Source: Rufibacter roseolus
GTDB lineage: Bacteria > Bacteroidota > Bacteroidia > Cytophagales > Hymenobacteraceae
NCBI RefSeq assembly: GCF_017916365.1
Contig: NZ_JAFMSU010000001.1
Coordinates: 1,550,001-1,614,000 of the forward strand
Length of the DNA: 64,000 nt
Direction of reading: 5' to 3'
Positions 46,705-55,696 of the stretch are shown here, piece by piece. Position 1 is the first letter of the stretch, and every line of letters starts with the position of its first letter. The translations under genes and the position numbers were made by a program. The notes beneath the pieces were generated by a model. The model did not search any database. It saw only the letters and a list, made by a program, of their open reading frames with translations, and had not been told where the DNA came from.

Positions 46705-47835
46705 TTGGACTACTCATTCATTCTTTCTGCTTCCCTCTTCTATCTGCTGGTGGCCTGCGTGCTGGTGCAGTTGTTTTATGAGTTCTACTATTTCCTGCCG
46801 CTCGCTTTTCACCAAAGACAGGAGGTAGCCCCACCATCGGCTTTGCCGCCTTTGTCCATTCTTGTCTGTGCCCATAATGAGGTGGAGAACCTGAAAGAGC
46901 TGTTGCCGCTGTTGCTGGAGCAGGAATATCCGCAGCCAGTGGAGATCATTATCATAGATGACCGTTCCTGGGACGGCTCCCATGTGCTGGTGAAAGAATA
47001 TGAATTGGAGCACCCCAACGTTAGATTACTGCGGGTGAAGGAAACCCCGGCGCTCATGAGCCCAAAAAAATACGCCCTTTTTCTGGGTATTAAAGCTGCT
47101 CAGTATGAGCACTTACTGCTCACCGATGCCGACTGCAGGCCCCTTTCTGCCCAGTGGGCGCAGTACATGGCCAGCGGTTTTTTAGGCCAAAATGATATCA
47201 TTTTAGGCGTTTCTCCGTATATGCAGATATATGGATTCTTAAATCATTTGATCCGTTATGAAACCTTCTTAACGGCGATGCAGTATCTGTCGTTTGCCAA
47301 GAAGGGCCAGGCGTATATGGGAGTGGGGAGAAATCTGGCTTATACCAAATCAACGTTTTTACGTAACAAAGGCTTTGCCTCCCATATAAGGTCCTTGGGA
47401 GGGGACGATGATTTATTTGTGCAGGAAGCTGCCAAACACTCTGCCGTCCAGATTGTCATTGACCAAGACGCCCAGACAAGCAGCACCCCGGAAAGCCGGT
47501 GGCGCGACTGGTGGCGCCAGAAACGGAGACATTTGGCGGCAGGGCGGCAGTACCAGAAGAAGGAGCAGTTCAGACTCGGACTTTTTGTCTTGTCAAATGG
47601 GCTATTTTATGTAATATCACCTGTTCTTTTAGGTTTACAGTATCAACTGCTATGGGTTGGCCTCATTATTGGGGTGAGGTATGCCGGACTGTACGGGACG
47701 TACCTACCGGTGGCCCGCCGCCTGCAAGACCCGCTCAAGTGGTGGCTGTTGCCCATATTGGAACTAGGATATTACCTCAATTACATAGGGATCGGGATCT
47801 CTGTTTTAACGACTAAAAAGGTAAGATGGAAGTAA
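46705..47835 (+). CDS. family 2 glycosyltransferase, membrane-bound
   Basis: About 376 residues. One N-terminal helix, a GT2 catalytic domain (SILVCAHNEVENLKELL, IIIIDDRSWDGS, DADCRP as the DxD, and a WWRQKRRH motif in place of QxxRW), then two or three C-terminal helices. There is no ATG near the start. I propose the TTG at 46705 (MDYSFILSASLF), downstream of a -7 element; the TTG at 46672 would precede that element. Its stop overlaps the sigma-factor gene by ten bases, so the pair is co-translated. Product unknown. Confidence 0.85.
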   Translation: MDYSFILSASLFYLLVACVLVQLFYEFYYFLPLAFHQRQEVAPPSALPPLSILVCAHNEVENLKELLPLLLEQEYPQPVEIIIIDDRSWDGSHVLVKEYELEHPNVRLLRVKETPALMSPKKYALFLGIKAAQYEHLLLTDADCRPLSAQWAQYMASGFLGQNDIILGVSPYMQIYGFLNHLIRYETFLTAMQYLSFAKKGQAYMGVGRNLAYTKSTFLRNKGFASHIRSLGGDDDLFVQEAAKHSAVQIVIDQDAQTSSTPESRWRDWWRQKRRHLAAGRQYQKKEQFRLGLFVLSNGLFYVISPVLLGLQYQLLWVGLIIGVRYAGLYGTYLPVARRLQDPLKWWLLPILELGYYLNYIGIGISVLTTKKVRWK

Positions 47836-48434
47836 ACAAACAATTCTCCGCGAAAGCGAAACACGATTTTAAACTGATCCAGTCAGCGGTGGAAGACGGA
47901 GATGAGAAGGCCTACGCCGAGCTGATGCAGATCTACAAAAAGCCGGTTTACCACGTAGTCCTTAAGATGGTGCGCAACGCCGATGATGCCGAGGACCTCA
48001 CCATTGAAGCCTTCGCGAAAGCCTTCCGTAACCTGCATAAATTCAATCCGGAGTACGCCTTCAGTACCTGGCTTTTCCGTATCGCCACAAACAACTGTAT
48101 TGACTTCATCCGGAAGAACAAGATCAAGACTATGAGCATTGACTCAGCCATCAAGATCGATAACGGCGATGAGATCACCATTGATTTCAAAGACAACAAC
48201 CTGAACCCGCAGGAGTCTGCCATCAAGAACCAGAAGATCGAGATCATGCAGTACATCGTGAGCAAGCTGCCAGACAAGTACCAGCGCCTGGTAACGCTGC
48301 GCTACTTTGACGAGCTGTCTTACGAGGAGATTGCCACCGAACTCAGCGCCCCGTTGGGTACCGTAAAGGCCCAACTGCACCGCGCCCGCGAGTTGCTCTA
48401 TGACATGGTGAAAAACAAAAAGCACCTGATCTAG
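47826..48434 (+). CDS. sigma-70 family (ECF-type) RNA polymerase sigma factor
   Basis: A 202-residue sigma factor. Region 2 includes DAEDLTIEAFAKAFRNLHKF and FSTWLFRIATNNCIDFIRKNK; region 4 includes LPDKYQRLVTLRYFDELSYEEIATEL and PLGTVKAQLHRARELL with its helix-turn-helix. An acidic/polar insert (130-155) joins them. No anti-sigma gene is adjacent; instead it overlaps a membrane glycosyltransferase gene by ten bases. Resembles the constitutive, widely conserved sigma factor of Bacteroidota rather than a SusR-type ECF. Confidence 0.93.
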   Translation: MEVNKQFSAKAKHDFKLIQSAVEDGDEKAYAELMQIYKKPVYHVVLKMVRNADDAEDLTIEAFAKAFRNLHKFNPEYAFSTWLFRIATNNCIDFIRKNKIKTMSIDSAIKIDNGDEITIDFKDNNLNPQESAIKNQKIEIMQYIVSKLPDKYQRLVTLRYFDELSYEEIATELSAPLGTVKAQLHRARELLYDMVKNKKHLI

Positions 48435-48504
48435 CAAGTATCACGTAGCAAGATTTTAAAGTTGAAATGTTAGCAGAAAGCAGCCCATGTGGCTGCTTTC
48501 TGTG

Positions 48505-48538
48505 CTTAGGGCCTGTTTTACAGAAATGGGTTGTAAAC
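48505..48538. repeat. AGGCCTGTTTT palindrome family, decayed copy
   Basis: CTTAGGGCCTGTTTTAC then AGAAATGGGTTGTAAAC; left arm well kept, right arm decayed. Confidence 0.5.
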
Positions 48539-48560
48539 GGATTGATACACCAACCTCCCG

Positions 48561-48699
48561 CAAGTTTGAGCGCAGCGGTAACTTGTGGGTAATCATGTAG
48601 CCAGTTTGTAACTGGCTTTGACCATAATCAGGTATCGTATTTCGCCAGTTACAAACTGGCAGTCAATTTTACTCCAAGTTACCGCTCCGCTCAAACTTG
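48561..48699. repeat. 139-bp nested inverted-repeat element
   Basis: Outer arms of 25 bases (48561-48585 and 48675-48699) match with one mismatch; inner arms of 17 bases (48600-48616 and 48644-48660) match perfectly, and each inner arm is itself nearly palindromic (GCCAGTT/AACTGGC). No ORF. It lies between the sigma-factor gene and rsmG. Confidence 0.75.
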
Positions 48700-48790
48700 A
48701 AGTATAGGAGATTTAAGACCCTTTTCCTGAAAACAGCCTCAAAACAAAACCACCATTACTGACTTCTGACAAACTCAGGACTCCTTTCGT

Positions 48791-48798
48791 TATCTTTG
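48791..48798 (+). promoter_or_regulatory. -7 promoter element of rsmG
   Basis: TATCTTTG ends five bases before the rsmG ATG, so RNA should start at or near the start codon. Confidence 0.5.
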
Positions 48799-48803
48799 AG
48801 CCT

Positions 48804-49445
48804 ATGAACGCACAATCTGTGGATATCCTTACCCATTACTTTCCAGATCTCACCCCAGAACAACAGCAGCAGTTTGCGCGCCTGGCGGAGCTGTACGTAG
48901 AGTGGAATTCCAAAATCAACGTGATCTCCCGCAAAGACATGGACAACATTGTGGTGCACCACCTGCTGCATTCCTTGGGCATTGCCAAAGTGGTGCAGTT
49001 TCCGGCGGGCACCTCTGTGATGGACGTAGGCACCGGCGGTGGCTTGCCTGGATTACCTTTGGCTATCATGTTCCCTGAGGTGAAGTTCCACCTGGTAGAT
49101 TCTATAGGCAAGAAGATCCATGTGGTGCAGGAGATTGCCCAGGAACTGCGCCTGCATAACGTGAAAGCCACCCACACTCGTGCCGAGCAGGTGCACGAAA
49201 AGTATGATTTCATTGTCAGCCGGGCTGTGGCCCGCTTGGCTACTTTCTACCAATGGATTCAGTTCAGCTACAAAAAAGACTCAGTGCCCGGTCAAGGTCT
49301 GTACTACCTCAAAGGTGGCGACCTAACCGAGGAACTAGCTGAGTCTGGTCTGGTGCACAAAGTGTTTGACTTGAGCAGTTACTTTCAGGAAGATTTCTTT
49401 GAGACGAAGAAAGTAGTGTTTGTGCCGCTGCACCCAACGGCTTAG
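48804..49445 (+). CDS. rsmG: 16S rRNA 7-methylguanosine methyltransferase RsmG
   Basis: Methylates G527 of 16S rRNA using SAM. It has 213 residues, full length. NVISRKDMDNIVVHHLLHSL and the SAM motif MDVGTGGGLPGLPLAIMFPEV are diagnostic; VSRAVARLATF follows. The ATG at 48804 comes directly after a -7 element, which suggests a leaderless mRNA. Confidence 0.96.
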   Translation: MNAQSVDILTHYFPDLTPEQQQQFARLAELYVEWNSKINVISRKDMDNIVVHHLLHSLGIAKVVQFPAGTSVMDVGTGGGLPGLPLAIMFPEVKFHLVDSIGKKIHVVQEIAQELRLHNVKATHTRAEQVHEKYDFIVSRAVARLATFYQWIQFSYKKDSVPGQGLYYLKGGDLTEELAESGLVHKVFDLSSYFQEDFFETKKVVFVPLHPTA

Positions 49446-49471
49446 GCTGTTTTCTGAAAAGCAGCTCTGAA
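49442..49471. repeat. AGGCCTGTTTT palindrome family, decayed copy
   Basis: TTAGGCTGTTTTCTGAAAAGCAGCTCTGAA overlaps the rsmG stop codon. Confidence 0.5.
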
Positions 49472-49482
49472 ATAGATTCAGA

Positions 49483-49528
49483 TAAAATGTAGAAGCCGCT
49501 TCAAATTTGGAGCGGCTTCTGCATTTTA
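49483..49528. terminator. bidirectional terminator after rsmG
   Basis: An 18-bp stem (49483-49500 with 49511-49528) with a single G-U-type mismatch, A-rich and T-rich ends, between rsmG and the convergent secreted-protein gene. Confidence 0.85.
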
Positions 49529-49557
49529 TAAGTTAGAGCAAAGGCTCTATAGATTCA

Positions 49558-50013
49558 TTACCAAGTGCGCCATTTATCAATAATCGTAATATTGGTTTTA
49601 AACCCGGATGTTGTGATTATCCGCTCCATTTCATTGATAATTTGCTCTCGCGCTAAAGTGTCAATGTCATTGTTATCCTTTTCTGATAGTGCGTTGAAGT
49701 TCTCAATGCTTCTTTTGAGGATGGCTAATTCCTGCTCTTGATTAAGGTTAGGGTAATTGCGTTCTATCTCCTCCACCATATTCCTAAGAATGAGTTGGGC
49801 TTCCTTCACCATTTTCTTACTATGATAGGAGTCCTTAGCCATATCATGCAGAAAGCCTTTCTTTTTCAACTCCTGTATCTTCATAGCAGCAGTACCCTGT
49901 TGTAGCTTAGGACCTTCTTGCAACTTGTCAATTGGAAAATTTTCAATAGGGTTGCCAGTGTAGCCTGTGGTAATAAGGCTAATTAGGATAAGAACAATGA
50001 ATATCTGTTTCAT
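49558..50013 (-). CDS. secreted DUF5713-like protein
   Basis: A 151-residue protein with an N-terminal signal peptide (MKQIFIVLILISLITTGYTG). The mature part matches my recollection of DUF5713: FLHDMAKDSYHSKKMVKEAQ, then ALSEKDNNDIDTLAREQIINEME, ending in RTW. DUF5713 proteins are usually cytoplasmic, so the signal peptide is unusual. Base composition is AT-richer than its neighbours, which hints at transfer. Function unknown. Confidence 0.7.
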   Translation of the reverse strand: MKQIFIVLILISLITTGYTGNPIENFPIDKLQEGPKLQQGTAAMKIQELKKKGFLHDMAKDSYHSKKMVKEAQLILRNMVEEIERNYPNLNQEQELAILKRSIENFNALSEKDNNDIDTLAREQIINEMERIITTSGFKTNITIIDKWRTW

Positions 50014-50068
50014 CAGGAATAATTGTCTACTTGGCTTAGGTTAGTGAGAAGCAACAAGGTCAGTTGTA

Positions 50069-52006
50069 TTACCTCACCAACTCCACTTTCTCAATCCTGT
50101 CCCCAATATTCAACTGATGTACCACGTCCATACCTTTTACCACGCGAGCGAAGATGGTGTATTTGCCGTCCAGGTGCGGGGTGGGAGAGTGGGTGATGAA
50201 CCATTGGCAGCTCTCGGTGTCTTTGCCCGCCGAGGCCATGCCTACGTAGCCTTCCAGGTAGTTCAGGTCCGCGAACTCAGAGCGGATGGCGTAGTCAGTG
50301 GAGCCCCAGCCGTCGCCGCGGGGGCAGCCGCCCTGCGCCACGAAGTTGGGCACCACGCGGTGGTAGTTCTTGCCGTTGAAAAAGCCCTGCTCCAGCAATT
50401 CTACAAAGTTTGCGACTGAGCCTGGTGCATCTTCCACCAGCAGCTCAAAAGTGATGTCGCCTTTGGAGGTCTTCAGGCGGGCCTTCTGGGTTTTCTGCAG
50501 CTTGTTCACCGTGGCCCAGTTGATGGGGTGACTGAAGGGGGTAGCCGGAATGGGCGCCGAGGTTTTGCCTTCCAGGTAATCCAGGGTTTTCTGCAGTTCC
50601 AGATAGGTCTCAATATCGCGGGGCAGGGTGAGTTTGTCACGGGCCTGCGTGAGGAAAGCACGGTCGGCGTAGGCGTCCTTCATCTTCAGGTCTGGGTTCC
50701 GGATGGCGCCCGCCGCGATGCCCACCATGGCTACATCCCCGGATTGGATGGCTTTTTGGAAAATCTGGTTAAAAACAGGCGCCGCCGAGGCGTCAAAGTT
50801 TTTCTGACCCCTGATGGCTGCCAACGCTTCAATACCTGCTGTGCTGATGGCCGGGTGCGCCGCCCTAAAGGTCTGTTGTTCAATGAACGGGTACTGGGTG
50901 GCGTCTTTGCTGAGGGCCGTAAGCAAGGCCGCTTTCTCGTAAGGATTTTTCGCTGAGGCAAACCGCTTTTGGATTTCCTGGCTTACGGGCTGTTTTTGAC
51001 CCGCAGAGGCCAGGGCAGCCCCAAACAAGGTGGCCCGCACGCGCCAGTCTTTCTGCTCCTCGGCTGCTTTCAGTAACCGCGCAGATTCAGTGGCGGGCGC
51101 TTTGGCGGTCAGGTACTCGGCAGCGGAGAGAGCCACTAGCGGGTGTTTGTCTGACAGGGCATTCCAGGCAGCAACCTGTACCGCTTCATAAGGCAACTGA
51201 TACAAAGGCCGCACGGCATTGATCCGGACGCGGTAATCGGTGTCTTTCCGGAGCACTGCGTTTACCACCGGAGCCAGGCCCACGGTATCGGCCATTTTGC
51301 CTAGGGCCAGGGCTGCTGCCATGCGCACGTTGGCACTAGGGTCTTGCTGTACTACTTTAAACACCTGTGCTTTGGCCGGACTGGGGTCTAGTTTGGCAGT
51401 GCGGCCCAGAAAGTGGGCGGCACCCAGACGGGCTTCCTCCTGGCCTGAGGCCAGCAGCACCGCGGCCTTGGTGATGGCGCCGGTGTAATTGAGTTTCCGT
51501 TGGCCGGCGCGGTAAAGGGCCCAGGCCTGCGCCGCCTCCATCTGTGGTTGTGCCGTGTACCTGGAGATCATGTTCAACCCGTTCTGTGATGCGCATTTGC
51601 CCCAGGCCTCCAGAATCTCGGCCCTCACCGGAATGTTCTGCTCCTGGTTATACGCTTCCATCAACGCCGGTTCTGCCGAGGCACTTCCTATCTGCCCCAA
51701 AGCGTAGGCGCTTGCTTTCCGGACCTCGGTCTCCGGGTCTTTCAGGGCTGAGGATAGAGCGGGAACGGCGGTGCTGTCCTGCACCGATCCGAAGGCCAGG
51801 GCTGCCTCGCGGCGGTACATGGTTTCGGGGCGTTCCAGAAATTCCAGCAGAGCCTGGGTTTTGCGTTCGTCCTGCAGGGTGTAGATTCTGCGCAGGGTAG
51901 CATCGCTGAATTTATTCACGCCACCAGCGGCGCTGTTCTGGGCGGGTTGCCGGCACGCAACGGCCAGAAGAAGCAAAGCAGCGGCGTTTCTGAGTTGTTT
52001 TTTCAT
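50069..52006 (-). CDS. HEAT-repeat lipoprotein with C-terminal cyclophilin domain
   Basis: A 645-residue fusion. The lipoprotein signal ends in LLLAVAC (Cys18). Residues 35-440 are about a dozen HEAT-like helical repeats (AFGSVQDSTAVPALSSAL, DPETEVRKASAYALGQIGSA, DPSANVRMAAALALGKMAD). Residues 485-645 form a cyclophilin-type peptidyl-prolyl isomerase with YHRVVPNFVAQGG (catalytic Arg), SCQWFITHSPTPHLDGKYTIFARV. It probably acts as a periplasmic folding factor with its own protein-docking scaffold. The ATG at 52006 gives the signal peptide; one at 52015 is also possible. Confidence 0.9.
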   Translation of the reverse strand: MKKQLRNAAALLLLAVACRQPAQNSAAGGVNKFSDATLRRIYTLQDERKTQALLEFLERPETMYRREAALAFGSVQDSTAVPALSSALKDPETEVRKASAYALGQIGSASAEPALMEAYNQEQNIPVRAEILEAWGKCASQNGLNMISRYTAQPQMEAAQAWALYRAGQRKLNYTGAITKAAVLLASGQEEARLGAAHFLGRTAKLDPSPAKAQVFKVVQQDPSANVRMAAALALGKMADTVGLAPVVNAVLRKDTDYRVRINAVRPLYQLPYEAVQVAAWNALSDKHPLVALSAAEYLTAKAPATESARLLKAAEEQKDWRVRATLFGAALASAGQKQPVSQEIQKRFASAKNPYEKAALLTALSKDATQYPFIEQQTFRAAHPAISTAGIEALAAIRGQKNFDASAAPVFNQIFQKAIQSGDVAMVGIAAGAIRNPDLKMKDAYADRAFLTQARDKLTLPRDIETYLELQKTLDYLEGKTSAPIPATPFSHPINWATVNKLQKTQKARLKTSKGDITFELLVEDAPGSVANFVELLEQGFFNGKNYHRVVPNFVAQGGCPRGDGWGSTDYAIRSEFADLNYLEGYVGMASAGKDTESCQWFITHSPTPHLDGKYTIFARVVKGMDVVHQLNIGDRIEKVELVR

Positions 52007-52163
52007 AGAGAGCACTTGAGCACGGAAGATACAAAAGAGTCCTGAGTCTTCGGCACGGCCACCTGGCAGCAGAAACCTAAATACCGTTTTTGTATTGTTT
52101 TGGGGAAAATGGGGGAGAAACGCCGCGTGGATTGTCTTAAAAATGCAGACCTTTGCGCCAATT

Positions 52164-53354
52164 ATGATTACCGCTGCCCCCGCTACTAGTACCTATTCGT
52201 TTCGTTTCTGGATGCTGTGCCTGAGTTCATTTCTCTTTTCGGCCAGTTTCAACATGATCATCCCGGAGTTGCCCAACTTCCTCACCCACCTGGGCGGCGC
52301 CGATTACAAAGGCTACATCATTGGTTTGTTCACGCTCACGGCCGGCCTCTCGCGCCCGTTCAGCGGCAAGCTCACCGATACCGTGGGCCGGTTACCGGTC
52401 ATGTACTTCGGGGTGGCAGTCTGTATTCTGTGTAGTCTGCTGTACCCGCTGCTCACCACTGTTTTTGCGTTCCTGCTGCTGCGGCTCATCCACGGGTTCT
52501 CCACCGGTTTTACGCCCACGGGCGAGGCAGCGTACATCGCGGATATTGTGCCGTTGGAGCGGAGGGGCGCCGCCATCGGGATTTTCGGTCTGGCCGGAAG
52601 TTTGGGCTTGGCGGCCGGACCAGCCATTGGCGGGGAGTTCAGTCGGCATTTCTCTTTGGATGCGCTTTTCTATTCCTCCTCCGGCATGGCCTTGCTGTCC
52701 ATTCTGGTGCTGGTAAACCTGAAGGAGACACTGCCCAATCCGCAGAAATTCAGGGCCGGGTTGCTGCGCATCAAGAAGGATGAGATTTTTGAACCGCGGG
52801 TGATGCCCACTTTCATTGTAATGTTGCTCACGCTGTTCTGCTACGGCGCCGTTCTCACCGTCACGCCCGATTTCAGCGAGCACCTGGGCATCCAGAACAA
52901 GGGACTGTTCTTTACTTTCTACACGGTTTCCTCCATAGGCGTGCGCTTTCTGGCAGGTCGTGCCTCAGATCGTTTCGGACGAGTTCCCATTCTGCGGGTT
53001 TCCACTTTCCTGATGGCTATCTCCATGGTGGTGCTGGGCTTAGCCGAAAACAAAACCATGTTCCTGGGCGCGGCGGTCCTGTACGGTTTCGGGACGGGCA
53101 TGAACTCACCCACGCTCTACGCCTGGGCCATCGACCTGAGCCACCCGGAACGTCGTGGCCGCGCCATGGCGACAGTGTACATCGCGTTGGAAGCCGGTAT
53201 TGGTATCGGTGCTTTCGCCTCCGGCTGGATCTACGGAAATGAGATAGGCGCTATTCCTTATGTCTTCTGGGGCGCTGCTGCCCTTTGTTTTGTGGCGTTT
53301 CTGTATGTAATGGTGGGCAAGTTTGGGAAGAGAGTCCTGAGTTCAGAGTCTTGA
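52164..53354 (+). CDS. MFS transporter with repeat-derived C-terminus
   Basis: A 396-residue twelve-helix major facilitator of the drug/arabinose efflux type: FSASFNMIIPELPNFL in helix 1, GKLTDTVGRLPVM as the loop 2-3 motif and GRASDRFGRVPILR between halves. Start uncertain: ATG at 52164 fits best, ATG at 52143 adds seven residues. The last codons (VLSSES and TGA) are read from a GAGTCCTGAGT repeat at 53332-53364. Unrelated in detail to the tandem MFS pair at 25-27 kb. Confidence 0.85.
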   Translation: MITAAPATSTYSFRFWMLCLSSFLFSASFNMIIPELPNFLTHLGGADYKGYIIGLFTLTAGLSRPFSGKLTDTVGRLPVMYFGVAVCILCSLLYPLLTTVFAFLLLRLIHGFSTGFTPTGEAAYIADIVPLERRGAAIGIFGLAGSLGLAAGPAIGGEFSRHFSLDALFYSSSGMALLSILVLVNLKETLPNPQKFRAGLLRIKKDEIFEPRVMPTFIVMLLTLFCYGAVLTVTPDFSEHLGIQNKGLFFTFYTVSSIGVRFLAGRASDRFGRVPILRVSTFLMAISMVVLGLAENKTMFLGAAVLYGFGTGMNSPTLYAWAIDLSHPERRGRAMATVYIALEAGIGIGAFASGWIYGNEIGAIPYVFWGAAALCFVAFLYVMVGKFGKRVLSSES

Positions 53355-53364
53355 GTCCTGAGTT
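53332..53364. repeat. GAGTCCTGAGT repeat overlapping a gene end
   Basis: GAGTCCTGAGT, TCAGAGTCTTGA and GAGTCCTGAGTT in tandem; supplies the stop codon of the MFS gene. A complementary AAGACTCAGAACTC string is at 53700-53724, beside the convergent ABC gene. Confidence 0.65.
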
Positions 53365-53394
53365 GAGGGAAAGCAAGCGGGAGGTCTTAGTAGT

Positions 53395-53724
53395 ACCGTT
53401 GCTGTTATCACCATAACTGTCCGGTTAACGGGAGCCTGAGCCGGTTTTCCTTGGAGTACCACCTCGTTACAATGTAACGAGGCTACATTCTGGTCTGTAG
53501 CGACGTTACACTGTAACGTCGTACCCATTGCGGAGCCCGGTGCAAGGGCAACCACAAGGGATTGCCCCTACAAAAGATTATCCATAAACTTTTTATAGCC
53601 TGTTTTTAGTAAAAAGCACTAGAAACGCCATTGTGGTTGTTGGTGTTAACACCACTAACGGCGTCTGTATTCAAGAGCTTCAGACCAAGAATTCCTCACT
53701 CAAAACTTAAGACTCAGAACTCCC
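53395..53724. repeat. mosaic of palindromic repeats between convergent genes
   Basis: Holds an element related to 6849-7000 (arms 53457-53487 and 53496-53525, each with CGTTAC/GTAACG), a GGGCAA/TTGCCC pair (53548-53570), a decayed dispersed palindrome (53593-53626), a GTTGTTGGTG palindrome (53636-53659) and a GACTCAGAACTC string (53700-53724). No gene. Confidence 0.7.
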
Positions 53725-55578
53725 CTAGAGATATCCCTTCGCCTGCAACCTGAACAATTCCGCATACCGGGTGCCCTTGGCGATGAGCTCTTCGTGGGAG
53801 CCCATCTCTACGAATTGGCCGTTTTCAATGACAAGAATCCGGTCGGCCATGCGGACGGTGGAGAAGCGGTGGGAGATGAGGACGGCGGTTTTGCCTTGGG
53901 TCAGTTCCGCGAAGCGCTGGAAGACCTCGTGCTCGGCGCGGGCGTCCAGGGCAGCGGTAGGTTCATCCAGGATCAGGAGCTGGGCATCGCGCATGTAGGC
54001 TCTTCCCAAGGCTATTTTCTGCCACTCACCACCAGACAAGTCCACACCTTTGTTGAAGCGGCGGCCGATGATCTGGTCGTATCCCTCGGGAAGTTTGGCG
54101 ATGACTGTATCCGCTAAGCTTTGCTGCGCTGAAGTTTGGATGCGGGGACGGTTCTCTTTCTCTTCAATCCGGCCAATGGCGATGTTGGTGCCCGCGCTCA
54201 TCTGGAAACGTACGAAGTCCTGGAAGATGACGCCAATCTCGCGGCGCAGATCGGCGGGGTCGTATTCGCGCAGGTCAATGCCGTCCAGCAGGATTCGGCC
54301 CTCAGTCGGATCGTAGAGCCGGGAGAGCAGCTTGACCATGGTGGTTTTACCGGCGCCGTTTTCGCCTACCAAGGCCAGTTTCTCCCCGGCATGCAAGGTG
54401 AAGTTAAGGTGGCGGAGCGCCCATTTCTCTGAGTTGCGGTACCGAAAACCCACGTTCTCAAAGGTGAAGCCGTGTTGGATAGGCCTTGGGAAGGGTGGGG
54501 CCGAAGCCAGCCGCCTGATGCGGGGCTGCAGCTCAAAGAAGTCAAAGAAATCCTGGAGGTACAGCGCGCCCTCGGCCACGCTGGTGAACCGGTTCAATAC
54601 TGATTCTAACAATCCACGCAGGCGCATGAAGGAACCAGAGAGAAAGGTCAATTGCCCCAGAGAAACCTGGCCTTGCACCGTCTGCAAGAGCAGGTAAACA
54701 TAGGCTCCGTAATACCCGGCACTGCCCAACGCGGCGAACACGCTGCCCCAGCCAGCCCGGCGGGTAGACAGTTTCTTGTTGTCCTGGTAAAACTGGTCTG
54801 AAAGCGTGAGGAAACGGTCTACCAGGAAACCAGACAACCCGAAGATCTTCACCTCTTTGGCCGTATCATCGCTGGCGCCGGTCTGGCGAAGGTAGTCCAG
54901 TTCGCGGCGCTCGGGTGTCCAGCCGTGCACCAGAGAGTAGCTGCGCTCGTTGAAGTGCGACTCGCCCAGGAAAGCCGGCAGCACCGCCACCAACAACAGC
55001 AGCAGAAGCCAGGGGTAGAAAGCGATGAGTCCGGCGGCCAGGAACACCATGGAGAGGATGTCCTGCATCTGCCCCAGGACCTGGCTCATGAGAATGGTGC
55101 GGCTTAAAGTCTGGCGGCGGGCGCGTTCCAGTTTGTCATAGAATGCCGAGTCCTCGAACTGGTCCAGGTCCAACTCGGCGGCGTGCTCCATGAGCCGCAC
55201 CGAGGATTGGTTCGCGAACAGGTCGCCCAGCAGACCATCTATGAGGGCGATGCCGCGGTTCAGGAAATCTGAGATCACCGCCAACCCGAATTCAATGGCC
55301 ACCAGCGTGAGCAGATACCCCAGCAGTTTGTCGTCTGTTCTGGAGAGGCGCACCACCTCGTCAATGATCAACTGGCCCACGTAGAGCATGGCCACCGGCA
55401 CCGCCGCCCTAAGCAGACGCAGCACCACGTTGATGAAGGCCATGCGCGGGTTCGTCTGCCAGACCATCTTCAGGAACGGCGGCAGGTGTTTAAGGGCGCT
55501 CACCCGCTCCTTGACTGAAAGCTGCGGTTGTCCCTGCCTGGGTGGCTTTCGCCCGAAAAGATTATCCCAAAATGCCAT
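53725..55578 (-). CDS. ABC exporter, fused permease and ATPase
   Basis: A 617-residue half-transporter. Six helices lie in residues about 50-345, then the nucleotide-binding domain: Walker A GENGAGKTT (405-413), signature LSGGEWQKIALGRAYM (514 on), Walker B LLILDEP (534-540) and the H-loop ISHRFSTV. Very hydrophilic N-terminus with RKPPRQGQPQ. Exports lipid, drug or peptide; no peptidase domain or partner gene. It acts as a homodimer, or as a heterodimer with a gene elsewhere. Confidence 0.9.
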   Translation of the reverse strand: MAFWDNLFGRKPPRQGQPQLSVKERVSALKHLPPFLKMVWQTNPRMAFINVVLRLLRAAVPVAMLYVGQLIIDEVVRLSRTDDKLLGYLLTLVAIEFGLAVISDFLNRGIALIDGLLGDLFANQSSVRLMEHAAELDLDQFEDSAFYDKLERARRQTLSRTILMSQVLGQMQDILSMVFLAAGLIAFYPWLLLLLLVAVLPAFLGESHFNERSYSLVHGWTPERRELDYLRQTGASDDTAKEVKIFGLSGFLVDRFLTLSDQFYQDNKKLSTRRAGWGSVFAALGSAGYYGAYVYLLLQTVQGQVSLGQLTFLSGSFMRLRGLLESVLNRFTSVAEGALYLQDFFDFFELQPRIRRLASAPPFPRPIQHGFTFENVGFRYRNSEKWALRHLNFTLHAGEKLALVGENGAGKTTMVKLLSRLYDPTEGRILLDGIDLREYDPADLRREIGVIFQDFVRFQMSAGTNIAIGRIEEKENRPRIQTSAQQSLADTVIAKLPEGYDQIIGRRFNKGVDLSGGEWQKIALGRAYMRDAQLLILDEPTAALDARAEHEVFQRFAELTQGKTAVLISHRFSTVRMADRILVIENGQFVEMGSHEELIAKGTRYAELFRLQAKGYL

Positions 55579-55696
55579 AGGCGGTGAAGTTATTGAAAAG
55601 CCCTTTACTTACGCGCTTTAAAGTAAAATGTAGGGGCAGAAGTAAGAGAATACCCGTCTGGCGTAGCTGCGGGCAGCATGTTACAGACTTAATTTC

